In this document: positions 33,701 through 42,614 of the stretch, piece by piece
Position numbering within the stretch: position 1 is the stretch's first letter
Layout of the letters: each line of letters begins with the position of its first letter
DNA from: JARIHD01 sp041743655
Lineage (GTDB): Bacteria > Patescibacteriota > Saccharimonadia > Saccharimonadales > UBA4665
NCBI GenBank assembly: GCA_041743655.1
Contig: JBGTMJ010000018.1
Coordinates: 17,422-81,421 of the forward strand
Direction of reading: 5' to 3'
DNA length: 64,000 nucleotides
Notes under the pieces: model-generated
Databases searched by the model: none
What the model saw: the letters and a program-made list of their open reading frames with translations, nothing else
Told to the model about the DNA's origin: nothing
Translations under genes and position numbers: made by a program

Positions 33701-36528
33701 AGATTACTACCTGTCTGCAGTGAGTTAATAAGTGCCTCTGAGACAGACATATATGGAGCGTATTGGGCATTGTAGGTTGCTGGCGATGTGATAAATCGCT
33801 TGGTACCGTTCTCGATTTTGAAGATACCCGGTCCGGCACCTTTGATTGATTTTTGTGCAGACCCAGTGAATAACAATAGATCTAGGAAACCGTTACTGAC
33901 TGTCGGAACACTGAGGGATCCGGAATTAGTCCACTGGTTTAAAATAGCCGTATCGCTGAAGACGCGCTTACCGCCGCCGTCAATGGCAAAATAGGCGTTG
34001 TCTGTAGCCTTGATAACCACACTCGACCAAACAGAAATAGTATTGGGGGCAATACCTGGATCAAGCGGTGTAAATGCGGGATTATTGCCGCCAACGTTGG
34101 CTAGTTGTGTATCATCCGCGGTGTACCAATTACCTGACTCAATCACAAACTTACGATTATCGCCTTGCTGGTTGGATCGCGCGAATCTATACAATGCCTG
34201 AATACTCATAGAATTGGGTACCGCCTGAGAACTCATCTCTGGTGCATTTTTTATGTTCCAGACATCGGCAATACTGGGGTCGACTGTCGCATATGCCTTA
34301 CCGCCACTAATAAGATAGTAGGTCCCATCAGCGCCGCGCGCCTTAGACTGTAGGGCCCCGGCTGTAGTTACTCTATCCACCGTCCCATCAGAAAGGGCCT
34401 GCGCATTACTAAGGCCCCAGTCTCCAGCTATGCTCGGGCTGACTGTCCACTTTTTACCATTATCAATCAAATAGTTAGTTCCAGCATTCGATACATATGT
34501 ACTAAGGCTGCTAGCAGTCCCCATAGCGTTTACTATGTAAAAAGAGAGCTCAGTGGGTGTTGCTTGCTGGCCGCCCCAAGCTTTCATGGTACTGGAGCTT
34601 ACCTGTCGTCGGTTACCGCTGTCATCTAGAAAGTATATTGTCGATGAGTCATTACTCTTTATGAAAGCCGTTACAGCCGTCGTGGTAGGGTAAAGAGCCA
34701 TCAGGGAACTGCTAGCAGTAAGAACTGGGCCCGAATTCCTGTACGCAGTGTCCAGGCTGGGTGGGATAGGAACCTTACGTCGATTGATAAGATACAGTTG
34801 GCCACCACTATCTGCTAGATATCCGTTTAAGTTTGCCCCTTGGGCAATCAAATTAAGAAAGCTGTTATTAACAATAGTGACATCTTGTGTCGGCGTACTC
34901 CAGGCATTGAGAGCTTCTGAGGACGGTAATGGGTATCTAACACCGTTATCAACGACATATACTGGGCTTGTCGGTGACTGAATAACCTGTGTTACATTAG
35001 GACCGACGCTTAGCCGCCCGATCGTAGCCCACGATACAGTGTGCGCTGTTCCAGTAAATATTGAGGACACGGCGCTGGTCTGCCATAACCTATAACCATT
35101 AACAATTTGGTATTCTGCGCCGCCGCATATTACCTTTGTACTAGCTAGCGTTGTACCAATGGCATTATCGATAGCGTTGAAATAGCCACTTGATAGTGTG
35201 ATATAGCCGGCATTCATACCTTCCCAAGCTCTAAAAACATCACTATTCTGATATGCCCGCAGGACTGTTTGGCCTTGAGTATTTGCACCGTCAACCAAAT
35301 AAATAGTAGAACTATCTGGACCCTTCATGGCATATGTTAAGTCACCGCCATCCGTTGGCACATTAAATAGCCCCTGGCTGACCCGGCTGACCACTTTTCC
35401 TCGTAGATTCCAAGTATCAAGCATAGCATCCCAAGGAATACGATACCGCTTACCATTATCAAGGAAGTAGACTGTCGGTTCATTATTCATACGCATTAAC
35501 CTGTCAAGTGGCGGCCCGGTAGTAATAGTAGCGAGATAACTGGAGGGGAAGGTTATGGGCGTAAGAGCATCTAGACCCCACGCCTTTTTAGTCTCCACGT
35601 CAGAAACCATTTGTTTGACTCCAGTATAAATCACATATTGCGTAGCACTGCCATCATCGGTCACTGCGAATGTGAAGCCATCATTCCAGGTGCTGCCAAA
35701 CCAATCATTGTATAACCGCCAGAAGTTGCGGTTACCATATGCGCCACAGCCATCACCACTTCCATAGAGGTTATTGAGGGCGGACTGGTTTGGCTGATAG
35801 GGGGTGTAGTTGTACAGCCCGGCAGTTGCTTGGTTTTCCATTACAATGCTCGAACCACCACATGAACCAACGGGATTATATTGAACGTAGCTTGACCGTC
35901 CAGCCCGGTGATTATACAGATGGGCATCGCGAGAATACTTCTTAAATTGACGGGCCGCGTTATATACCTGATTGAAAAAGCCGTAATACTCCGAATCGCA
36001 AGGCGCTGAGTCTGGGCAACCATAACCCGTTGCACTTCTGTACTGAAGAGGCCAAGGCCAATCATCGGTAACTAGCGACTGCTCCTTCTGGAGTAATACA
36101 ATGAGCGCCTTTTGGCTTATTCCACAACTCTGGCCAACTGCATATATAATTTCTGCTGCTGATTTATTGCCACCCGAGTAACTACCACACAAGCCTGTTT
36201 CTGCATTTCGTGCAGGAGTGTCTTGACGAAAGTCTTTTAAGCAAGTGTAGGGAGGCGGATACCCTTTTGATGCACCATATGCAGCCCGGGTCGTCCCCCC
36301 ACGTGGCTGGGTCCCATTCGTATCACACACTGGTACTTTACTGTTTAGAAAGTTTTGAATATCATTGGCTGCTAATGTACTGCCGTTGAAGAATACCCCA
36401 TCATCAATAATACGGCCAGGCCTAAAATCACCACCGTTGAGCGCAGAAGCGTTTCCGGGTGTAAAAACAACGAGCGAGAGCATTACTGCCAGTGCCGTAC
36501 ATACAACTGTTTTTCTCAACGTATGCAT
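33697..36528 (-). CDS. secreted protein: lysozyme-like domain plus about 12 degenerate repeats
   Basis: 943 residues. A signal peptide covers about 1-29 (VVCTALAVMLSLVVFTPGNASA). Residues about 35-275 form a Cys-rich domain with NDIQNFLNSKVPVCDTNG, AAEIIYAVGQSCGISQKALI, VLLQKEQSLVTDDWP and TGYGCPDSAPCDSEYYGFFN; this resembles the lysozyme/glucosaminidase-like N-terminus of some actinobacterial surface proteins, with the Glu of KEQS as candidate catalytic acid. From about 280 to the end there are about twelve imperfect repeats of about 55 residues of the form YFLDNGKKR-x-ip-s...aW, for example VYFLDNGKRYRIPWDAMLDT, IYFLDDSGNRRQVSSSTMKA and NYLIDNGKKWTVSPSIAGDW. No membrane or sortase anchor is evident. 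It follows the 36533-37093 gene by 4 nt and lies among glycan-export genes; a wall-binding or host-contact role is inference. Confidence 0.82.
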   Translation of the reverse strand: MHTLRKTVVCTALAVMLSLVVFTPGNASALNGGDFRPGRIIDDGVFFNGSTLAANDIQNFLNSKVPVCDTNGTQPRGGTTRAAYGASKGYPPPYTCLKDFRQDTPARNAETGLCGSYSGGNKSAAEIIYAVGQSCGISQKALIVLLQKEQSLVTDDWPWPLQYRSATGYGCPDSAPCDSEYYGFFNQVYNAARQFKKYSRDAHLYNHRAGRSSYVQYNPVGSCGGSSIVMENQATAGLYNYTPYQPNQSALNNLYGSGDGCGAYGNRNFWRLYNDWFGSTWNDGFTFAVTDDGSATQYVIYTGVKQMVSDVETKKAWGLDALTPITFPSSYLATITTGPPLDRLMRMNNEPTVYFLDNGKRYRIPWDAMLDTWNLRGKVVSRVSQGLFNVPTDGGDLTYAMKGPDSSTIYLVDGANTQGQTVLRAYQNSDVFRAWEGMNAGYITLSSGYFNAIDNAIGTTLASTKVICGGAEYQIVNGYRLWQTSAVSSIFTGTAHTVSWATIGRLSVGPNVTQVIQSPTSPVYVVDNGVRYPLPSSEALNAWSTPTQDVTIVNNSFLNLIAQGANLNGYLADSGGQLYLINRRKVPIPPSLDTAYRNSGPVLTASSSLMALYPTTTAVTAFIKSNDSSTIYFLDDSGNRRQVSSSTMKAWGGQQATPTELSFYIVNAMGTASSLSTYVSNAGTNYLIDNGKKWTVSPSIAGDWGLSNAQALSDGTVDRVTTAGALQSKARGADGTYYLISGGKAYATVDPSIADVWNIKNAPEMSSQAVPNSMSIQALYRFARSNQQGDNRKFVIESGNWYTADDTQLANVGGNNPAFTPLDPGIAPNTISVWSSVVIKATDNAYFAIDGGGKRVFSDTAILNQWTNSGSLSVPTVSNGFLDLLLFTGSAQKSIKGAGPGIFKIENGTKRFITSPATYNAQYAPYMSVSEALINSLQTGSNL

Positions 36529-36532
36529 ATCC

Positions 36533-37093
36533 TTATTTTACCTCAAACGTAACTGCCGAGGACTTTCCTTCGGCCTTATTGGATTGATAGGTCATCACTA
36601 CCGACCACATACCGGCTGCAGGTAAGTCAGACCGGGCAAAACGGATAGGGGTACATAGTGTTGTTGTTGCGTCTTGAAGACCACCTGAGCTTTTTTCAAT
36701 CGTTTCATTATCTTTGGTAAATCGTGCAGTACAAGCTCCGCCGTTTTCGGTGACGCCTGACACATAGGCATAGACTTCAATCTCTTTTTGGTCAGTGGTT
36801 TGTTGGGCCGAGCTTATATGCACTGTAACCGAACTCTTTTGTCCATCAGGCTTCTTAGCTTCTTGTTCTGCGCGATCAACCACTCTCTGTTTGCTTTCTT
36901 CTGCTTGCTGCTTCTCTTCTTTGGTTGCAGGATTGTAGTTGATCCCACTTTCACTATCAATGCCTGTCTTTACCTGTGTTGTGACGTTATCTTGACGAGT
37001 ACGAGAGTGCACAACTCCAGCCACAATAAGGCCAAGGGTAATAACAGCGGCCAGGATAAGTACTTTTTTTGATCGTAGTCTATCTAGTTTCAT
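36533..37093 (-). CDS. single-pass membrane/exported protein, function unknown
   Basis: 186 residues. A signal anchor at about 9-28 follows KLDRLRSKK. A Glu/Lys/Gln-rich, probably helical linker (about 50-85) leads to a small beta domain with VTVHISSAQQTTDQKEIEVY, GACTARFTKDNE, CTPIRFARSDLPAAGM and SVVMTYQSNKAEGKSSAVTF, an Ig-like pattern with two cysteines that could pair. The stop lies 4 nt before the start of the 943-residue secreted protein, so the two are probably one transcript and may act together outside the cell (inference). Confidence 0.75.
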   Translation of the reverse strand: MKLDRLRSKKVLILAAVITLGLIVAGVVHSRTRQDNVTTQVKTGIDSESGINYNPATKEEKQQAEESKQRVVDRAEQEAKKPDGQKSSVTVHISSAQQTTDQKEIEVYAYVSGVTENGGACTARFTKDNETIEKSSGGLQDATTTLCTPIRFARSDLPAAGMWSVVMTYQSNKAEGKSSAVTFEVK

Positions 37094-37221
37094 ATTTTTG
37101 TTTTATTAACTGTCTATATATCTATAGTATCATTTTTTGACAAAATATTGTCTATTCTGCTGTAATTTTCTCGTAACAATCTTTGGTCACAAGGTTCACG
37201 AACAATGGGCGTAGAGGAGAT

Positions 37222-38493
37222 CTAACTAAGTTCTTTCTTCAAAATTCTGTCCAGGTGGTCAGTGTACTTGAACCAGGCAAACTCTTTGGCGTAATCAGAA
37301 ACTGCTTGCGCCTGTTTGGCTGGATCTGACGGGTTGGCTGCCTCCCAAATAGCGTCCGCTAAACCCTGTGGGCTTGGTTCCGCGTATTGTACGTATTTGG
37401 GATAATGAACCATTGTAGTGTATGGTGCTTTATTAACAACAGGTATGCAGCCGCTCGCCATCATTTCAACTGGCAGCAAGGACATACTCGTAAATGATAA
37501 TGCCAAGCCTGTTGCACTCTCGTTATAAAGCTTGTTCAGATCTTCAGTATCCAAAATACGCCTATTTACGTACGGAAAAGGTAGCTCGTATCGACTAATG
37601 TCCCAGCCGATGCAATGGATCTCAAACTCTGGGTGTGCTTGGTGAAACAATTGTAAGGCCAAGACACCTAGCTCAAAGCCACGACGTGGTGTAACTGGGC
37701 GTGCATAGAATACAATCTTCTTCCGTTTTTTGATGTTTGTTAAGTAATACTCACTGGGCGTTATCCCCAAGGAAAGCTCGTCGCAGACCATACCATACTC
37801 CCGACTTACCTTGTCGGTCACCCATGGGCTTGTTGATACACCGTGGAGGCCCATCTTATACGTATTATCAGCTAGGGCATTATAAGTGCCCGCTGGCTCA
37901 AACATCGCCTCATAATCTTGGAGGAAATAAAATTTCTTGGCGTTACCTTGATAGTTATAGACAGGGTAGGCGGTGGTCCATCCCGTAGCGAATATAGCAT
38001 CACATGGAGCAAAGCTACCTTCATTATAGAAAAGCTCAGCCTTTATAGGCACATGATGTTTCATATTCTCTTTAATCTCTTTTAAAGAGTGCTTTTTGAG
38101 ACCGTCATAAAAGTAAACCCTGCAGGCATGTCCTTTTGACTCTAAGGATTGAATCATTCTAAATATAACGGCATGACCACCTGAAACAGACCCGACTGGC
38201 GGCACTATCCAGTTGAGGGTATAAGGAGGGTTGTGCTTCCTAAGTTTTAATTGAGGGGGTATCTTACGATAATCTGCTGCGACCAAATCTTCTTCGGTCG
38301 CTGGCCACAAAACAGTTAAAGGTTTACCGTCACCCCGCATCTCCCTTACTTCTGCAGCCCACTCATCATTACGGTCTTCAAGCCTCTTAACAACATTATG
38401 CAGTTCGGCTATTTCTTGTTCCTTCTGCCTTATATATAAACCAGTAACAGGTAGCCTACGGATAATACTGCTAGCAATCTTTCTAGGTTTCAC
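37222..38493 (-). CDS. WsaF-like GT4 glycosyltransferase
   Basis: 423 residues from GTG 38493, which has AAAGGA about 9 nt upstream and overlaps the stop of the ABC ATPase gene. Residues about 20-50 form a predicted coiled coil (KEQEIAELHNVVKRLEDRND). The GT-B part has LNWIVPPVGSVSGGHAVIFR, YFLQDYEAMFEPAGTYN, GVSTSPWVTDKV, KIVFYARPVTPRRGFELGVL and the C-terminal LSFTSMSLLPVEMMASGCIP region. The pattern matches WsaF-type rhamnosyltransferases, which would use dTDP-L-rhamnose made by rfbBCDA. A coiled coil is also known in enzymes that measure chain length with an exporter; here it sits directly after the exporter genes. Confidence 0.85.
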   Translation of the reverse strand: MKPRKIASSIIRRLPVTGLYIRQKEQEIAELHNVVKRLEDRNDEWAAEVREMRGDGKPLTVLWPATEEDLVAADYRKIPPQLKLRKHNPPYTLNWIVPPVGSVSGGHAVIFRMIQSLESKGHACRVYFYDGLKKHSLKEIKENMKHHVPIKAELFYNEGSFAPCDAIFATGWTTAYPVYNYQGNAKKFYFLQDYEAMFEPAGTYNALADNTYKMGLHGVSTSPWVTDKVSREYGMVCDELSLGITPSEYYLTNIKKRKKIVFYARPVTPRRGFELGVLALQLFHQAHPEFEIHCIGWDISRYELPFPYVNRRILDTEDLNKLYNESATGLALSFTSMSLLPVEMMASGCIPVVNKAPYTTMVHYPKYVQYAEPSPQGLADAIWEAANPSDPAKQAQAVSDYAKEFAWFKYTDHLDRILKKELS

Positions 38494-39725
38494 GCTTTTC
38501 TATCCTTTGCAGGCAGAGACCACCGAGCCTGCATATTAAACTCACCGTTGCTGCTTGGTGAAATTTCCTGCACAGTAACACGCGGGGACTTATAACCGTA
38601 GCTTGAATCAAGGATATCAATCAGCTCGGGAATATCTATCGAAGGCCACTCACAATAGGTATATAGTGCTGCGTTGACAAAATAATCGCCCTTAGTAAGC
38701 TGCCCAGCCTTAACTGTGCAGGTGATAGTGTGGCTTCCATAATCAGGCCTGTAGTGTTTGAGGTCAGTTGTCGTATTGATGCCTGCAAGATACCGTCCGT
38801 CTGGATGTACAAGAAACATATTAAACTGCACTTCGGTAGGGATTCTAACGGTAAAGTTAATGTCTACAATAATATCCTCATCGATACCAAACGTACGCTT
38901 GCCATTCTTGGCCCGAACGATAATATCGTTCATGTGTACAGCAGCGTTTTTAGGACGATCAGACTTTCTATCACTAACTTCGGCGTCATGTGCTGCATTG
39001 GCAACCTCATAATGTAGGGCAACCTCACGCGGCTTACCTAGCATCAGCATCTTCGAGTCTTCAATCATGAGCGCCCTATCGCAGTACTCTTGTACAGCGT
39101 TCATGTCATGGGTAACGAATATAACGGTACGGCCGGACTTTTTGATCTTGTTAAAGACATCGAAACACTTACGCTGGAAATTTGCATCACCTACGGCCAA
39201 TACTTCGTCAATTAATAAGATATCGTTGTGTGCTTGAATGGCGATTGAAAATGCCAGTCTTACCTGCATGCCAGAGGAGTAGTTTTTGAGTTTCTGATCC
39301 ATGAATTTATGCAGTTCGGCAAAGTCTACAATTTCTTGATACTTCTCGTGCACTTCCTTACGTGTAAGTCCTAGAATAGCACCGTTAAGATATACATTGT
39401 CTCGACCTGTCAGTTCGGGGTTAAAACCAATACCCAATTCGATAAAGGGTGTTAGAGTACCGTTTATATGCACCCTACCGCTGGTGGGTTGATAAATACC
39501 GCCAATAATCTTTAGTAATGTCGATTTACCACTACCGTTACGACCGACAATACCGAAGAACTCTCCACGTCTTACCTCGAAGTTAATGTCATGCAAAGCA
39601 TGGAACTTATCATAGGTGGGCTTTTTGAAGCTTAGAACCCGTTCCTTCAATGAATCACGCCGTTCATGAGGCAGTCGGAAGTCCTTGTAAAGATGTTCGA
39701 TAGAAATTGCAATATCTCTATTCAT
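38490..39725 (-). CDS. wzt: polysaccharide ABC exporter ATPase with Wzt C-terminal domain
   Basis: 411 residues. The ATPase domain has Walker A GRNGSGKSTLLK, signature YSSGMQVRLAF, Walker B ILLIDEVLAVGD and the H-loop VTHDMN. An extra C-terminal domain of about 150 residues (EDIIVDINFTVRIPTEVQFN, GDYFVNAALYTYCEW) matches the Wzt_C carbohydrate-binding domain, which reads the glycan end before export. It energises export of the undecaprenyl-linked glycan through the permease encoded just upstream. GAGGAG lies about 10 nt before the ATG. The gene ends inside the start of the WsaF-like gene. Confidence 0.93.
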   Translation of the reverse strand: MNRDIAISIEHLYKDFRLPHERRDSLKERVLSFKKPTYDKFHALHDINFEVRRGEFFGIVGRNGSGKSTLLKIIGGIYQPTSGRVHINGTLTPFIELGIGFNPELTGRDNVYLNGAILGLTRKEVHEKYQEIVDFAELHKFMDQKLKNYSSGMQVRLAFSIAIQAHNDILLIDEVLAVGDANFQRKCFDVFNKIKKSGRTVIFVTHDMNAVQEYCDRALMIEDSKMLMLGKPREVALHYEVANAAHDAEVSDRKSDRPKNAAVHMNDIIVRAKNGKRTFGIDEDIIVDINFTVRIPTEVQFNMFLVHPDGRYLAGINTTTDLKHYRPDYGSHTITCTVKAGQLTKGDYFVNAALYTYCEWPSIDIPELIDILDSSYGYKSPRVTVQEISPSSNGEFNMQARWSLPAKDRKA

Positions 39726-39728
39726 GGC

Positions 39729-40541
39729 TTACAGCTCCTCGGCAAAGTTACGCGATGCGCGCCGGAAATAAAAGCCAGCCACGACCGCAAGAGCCACGAC
39801 CGCAACTACAGGAAGGATCCGGCCAGTGAATTGTGATTGAAAGACCTGTTTTGTCGTTAGTGTTTCAGGGGTAATAAGGACTGACCGTAAGTCTTGTAGA
39901 ATTTGTGTCGCCGGATTAAAGCTGATGATTTCACGAATACGTTGCGGGGGCATTGTTAATGGATAGATAATCGGAACGGCGTAAAACAGAATTTGTAAAA
40001 TAACATCCCATATATGACTGATGTCACGGAATTTTACATATAGCGCCGCAAGCAGAAAGGCAAAACCCATTGCAAACACAACTAGTTCGGCAATGAGCGG
40101 AATAGCCCACAGGGCACTCCAACGAACTTCTACACCGCTGATAACCATAAAAAATAGCACTACGACCATATTCAAGGCAAAGTTAACAAACGCTGACAAT
40201 GTCGTACTGATGACGAGCGTATATTTCGGGATGCTCACTTTACGTACCAGATCACCCCTACCAGTAATAGCATTCATACCACTTACTGTGGCTTCGATAA
40301 AGAACGTCCAGGCCACAATACCCAGCAATAGATATGCCGGGTAGTGGGGAACGCCATCGCCCAGTTTTACAACCTTTGTAAACACAACGTACAGCACCAA
40401 AAAAAGCATCAAGGGGCGCAATAGTGACCACATGTATCCTAACAGTGAACCTTGATAGCGCATTTTAAAGTCACTAGAAACCAGCTCGCGTATAAGGCTG
40501 CGGTTGCTAGGCTTAAATGCGCGCTTTACTGCAGCAATCAT
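39729..40541 (-). CDS. wzm: polysaccharide ABC exporter permease (ABC-2 type)
   Basis: 270 residues with six membrane helices. The N-terminal SLIRELVSSDFKMRYQGSLL segment and GYMWSLLRPLMLFLVLYVVF are the usual start of TagG/Wzm/RfbD permeases; FYAVPIIYPLTMPPQRIREI is the typical loop. With the adjacent Wzt it forms a 2+2 exporter for lipid-linked polysaccharide. It overlaps the end of the GT2-GT4 gene by 4 nt and is 3 nt from wzt, indicating one operon. Confidence 0.93.
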   Translation of the reverse strand: MIAAVKRAFKPSNRSLIRELVSSDFKMRYQGSLLGYMWSLLRPLMLFLVLYVVFTKVVKLGDGVPHYPAYLLLGIVAWTFFIEATVSGMNAITGRGDLVRKVSIPKYTLVISTTLSAFVNFALNMVVVLFFMVISGVEVRWSALWAIPLIAELVVFAMGFAFLLAALYVKFRDISHIWDVILQILFYAVPIIYPLTMPPQRIREIISFNPATQILQDLRSVLITPETLTTKQVFQSQFTGRILPVVAVVALAVVAGFYFRRASRNFAEEL

Positions 40542-42595
40542 TGCTTGGCTACCTTTTCATAAAAATCACTGACCTTTTTTATTACATGATCCCAGTGGTA
40601 AGCTTCTGCTGTTTTCTTCGCTTCCCTGGACAGCTGTTTACGGTAATCTGGATCGGCAAACAGCTTATCTAATGCTGTACGCAGGCCCTCCACATCATCA
40701 TGTTCCACCATCAGACAGTTCTTACCATCTTTGCAAAAATCTTGATTACCATTGGCGTCGGTACATACTACAGGGGTGCCGGTCGCCATTGCCTCTAATA
40801 ATGGCAGGCTGAAACCCTCATGGCGGGAAGTCTGCACAAAGACTGTGGCTTGATTGTACAGTTTGTTTACCTCTTCGTTACTTGGCTTGGAAACATATTT
40901 TATTTTTTTGTCGCGGCGCGCCAATTCTGGTTCAAAACCAAACAAGGTCATAGCAGGGCGGTTATCTCCCATTGCCTGCCAACCGTTTAGGGTAAATTCA
41001 AAATTCTTTTGGAAAAATTTGCGGCCCACGCCAAGAAGCATATCGTCTTTACGTTTGATATCCTTAAGGGCTTTGTATATTTTGTTGTCGAACCCGCACG
41101 GCACAGTGGTCACCTTAAGTCCGAGCTCCTGTATTTCTTTGCTGTTATATTTGGAAGTAGTTATATTCTTAAACTCTTTACGGTAGCAGGATATAACTGC
41201 GCTCTGGGCGATAATATCATTCGGATAAAACCAGGACTCAATTTCCTGAATGAAATACACAGGAATGCCTTTTTTGACCGATGCGAGCCACACTGGGAAC
41301 GCTGTTTCCCACCATGTAGCCACCTTTATTGCTTCTTGGTCTTCGAGTGCACTGCTCAAACGCTCGTAACTTTTAAAAGTACGCAACTTAACACGCCCAT
41401 CTAGTTTCCACGGTGATGCATGGTGGTCAAGCCCCCATACTTCAATGTTAAACTTGTTCTTTGGCAACCGATTAGCCTGTTCGAAAACGATCTTAATTCC
41501 TCCGCTAAGTCCTAATGTTTGCAAAACGAAGATAACGCGAATCTTGCCGTCCTTATCCCGCACGTTGCGCTTATCAAACCAGTCCCCCCATTTTTCCCAG
41601 AAATACTCCATTGAGCGTTTTTCTTTAGCCGACATGGTTTTATTTTTTGCGCGTGTGGCGGATTCTACATGGGTAAGTACGGCAGCCGGAAAATAAAGGC
41701 TGCGAAAGCCAGCTTCCCATCCGCGCAGACACCAATCGGCATCTTCGAAAGCAAACGGGAATTTTTCGTCAAACACGCCAACATAATCAAGAAATTCACG
41801 CTTTACATACATGCAGGCTCCAGTCAAGGCAAGACAGTATTGAGGCACGTTGGCTGGACCATAATTTGCATCTTGAAAACGGTAGTAATGATCAAAAAAT
41901 TCGGGCACTTCAGTGTTACGGTAGCTGCCAGCACTTTGAATACGACCATCTGGATACAATAATTTTGGGCCGACTATTCCGGTATCAACGCCAAACTCAT
42001 ACGCACCATATTGTAAACCTTCAATCCAGCCAGGGTGGGCAACAATATCTGAATTTACCAGTACTACGTCCTGATCTTTAGGGGCCGCCAATAAGCCTGC
42101 GTTTACTGCCTTGGCAAAACCGCCATTTTCTTCACGAAACAAAATACGAACCTGTTCGTTTTCAAGCTTTTTTAGTTCTTTACGATGCTCTTTTTGACAA
42201 TAGTCATCAACCACGATCACTTTGACAAGATCTGGGGAGCTAGTAGCTGCAATGCTTTCGAGGCAGGGTATTAATACATTTAAATCGTTATAGCTGGGAA
42301 TAACCACTGTCACTGGTTTTGCGTTGTCTATATACCACTCTAAAACCACTTCTTGGTTCACACCACTTACCAGGCCATTAGGGAAATACAAGTTTGCGCC
42401 GTGCTTACGGTCAATTGCCACAACTTCCTGTTTTAACTTAGTAACAAGAGCCTTCGGGCCATATTTAAAAGCATAGCGAGTAGCATAAAACGATACTGTC
42501 AGTAAACCCTTATTCTTATACCTAAGGTGTCCTTTGCTAATTTTCTTTACACCACGTTTCCCAACCCGGTACAAAAGTTTTATCTTCTTCTTCAT
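40538..42595 (-). CDS. two-domain GT2-GT4 glycosyltransferase
   Basis: 685 residues from ATG 42595; the frame extends to 42661 but would run into the divergent gene. After a basic N-terminal region, a GT2 domain (about 90-340) shows VTVVIPSYNDLNVLIPCLES, KVIVVDDYCQ, ENGGFAKAVNAGLLAAP, VVLVNSDIVAHPGWIEGL and EKFPFAFEDADWCLRGWEAG. A GT4 domain (about 350-680) follows with LGLSGGIKIVFEQANRLP, LLGVGRKFFQKNFEFTLNGW and SRHEGFSLPLLEAMATGTPV. Both active sites look complete, so it may add two different sugars or act processively. It is the first gene of a four-gene export operon (GT2-GT4, wzm, wzt, wsaF-like). Confidence 0.92.
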   Translation of the reverse strand: MKKKIKLLYRVGKRGVKKISKGHLRYKNKGLLTVSFYATRYAFKYGPKALVTKLKQEVVAIDRKHGANLYFPNGLVSGVNQEVVLEWYIDNAKPVTVVIPSYNDLNVLIPCLESIAATSSPDLVKVIVVDDYCQKEHRKELKKLENEQVRILFREENGGFAKAVNAGLLAAPKDQDVVLVNSDIVAHPGWIEGLQYGAYEFGVDTGIVGPKLLYPDGRIQSAGSYRNTEVPEFFDHYYRFQDANYGPANVPQYCLALTGACMYVKREFLDYVGVFDEKFPFAFEDADWCLRGWEAGFRSLYFPAAVLTHVESATRAKNKTMSAKEKRSMEYFWEKWGDWFDKRNVRDKDGKIRVIFVLQTLGLSGGIKIVFEQANRLPKNKFNIEVWGLDHHASPWKLDGRVKLRTFKSYERLSSALEDQEAIKVATWWETAFPVWLASVKKGIPVYFIQEIESWFYPNDIIAQSAVISCYRKEFKNITTSKYNSKEIQELGLKVTTVPCGFDNKIYKALKDIKRKDDMLLGVGRKFFQKNFEFTLNGWQAMGDNRPAMTLFGFEPELARRDKKIKYVSKPSNEEVNKLYNQATVFVQTSRHEGFSLPLLEAMATGTPVVCTDANGNQDFCKDGKNCLMVEHDDVEGLRTALDKLFADPDYRKQLSREAKKTAEAYHWDHVIKKVSDFYEKVAKQ

Positions 42596-42601
42596 ATTTA
42601 C

Positions 42602-42610
42602 TAGAATATA
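42602..42610. promoter_or_regulatory. overlapping divergent -10 elements in a 19-nt intergenic region
   Basis: Only 19 nt (42596-42614) separate two divergent ATG codons. On the plus strand TAGAAT (42602-42607) ends 7 nt before ATG 42615; on the minus strand TATATT (42605-42610) ends 9 nt before ATG 42595. The two hexamers overlap, so RNA polymerase could open only one direction at a time, and both mRNAs would be leaderless. Any -35 element must lie in the opposite coding sequence. Confidence 0.45.
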
Positions 42611-42614
42611 CCAT

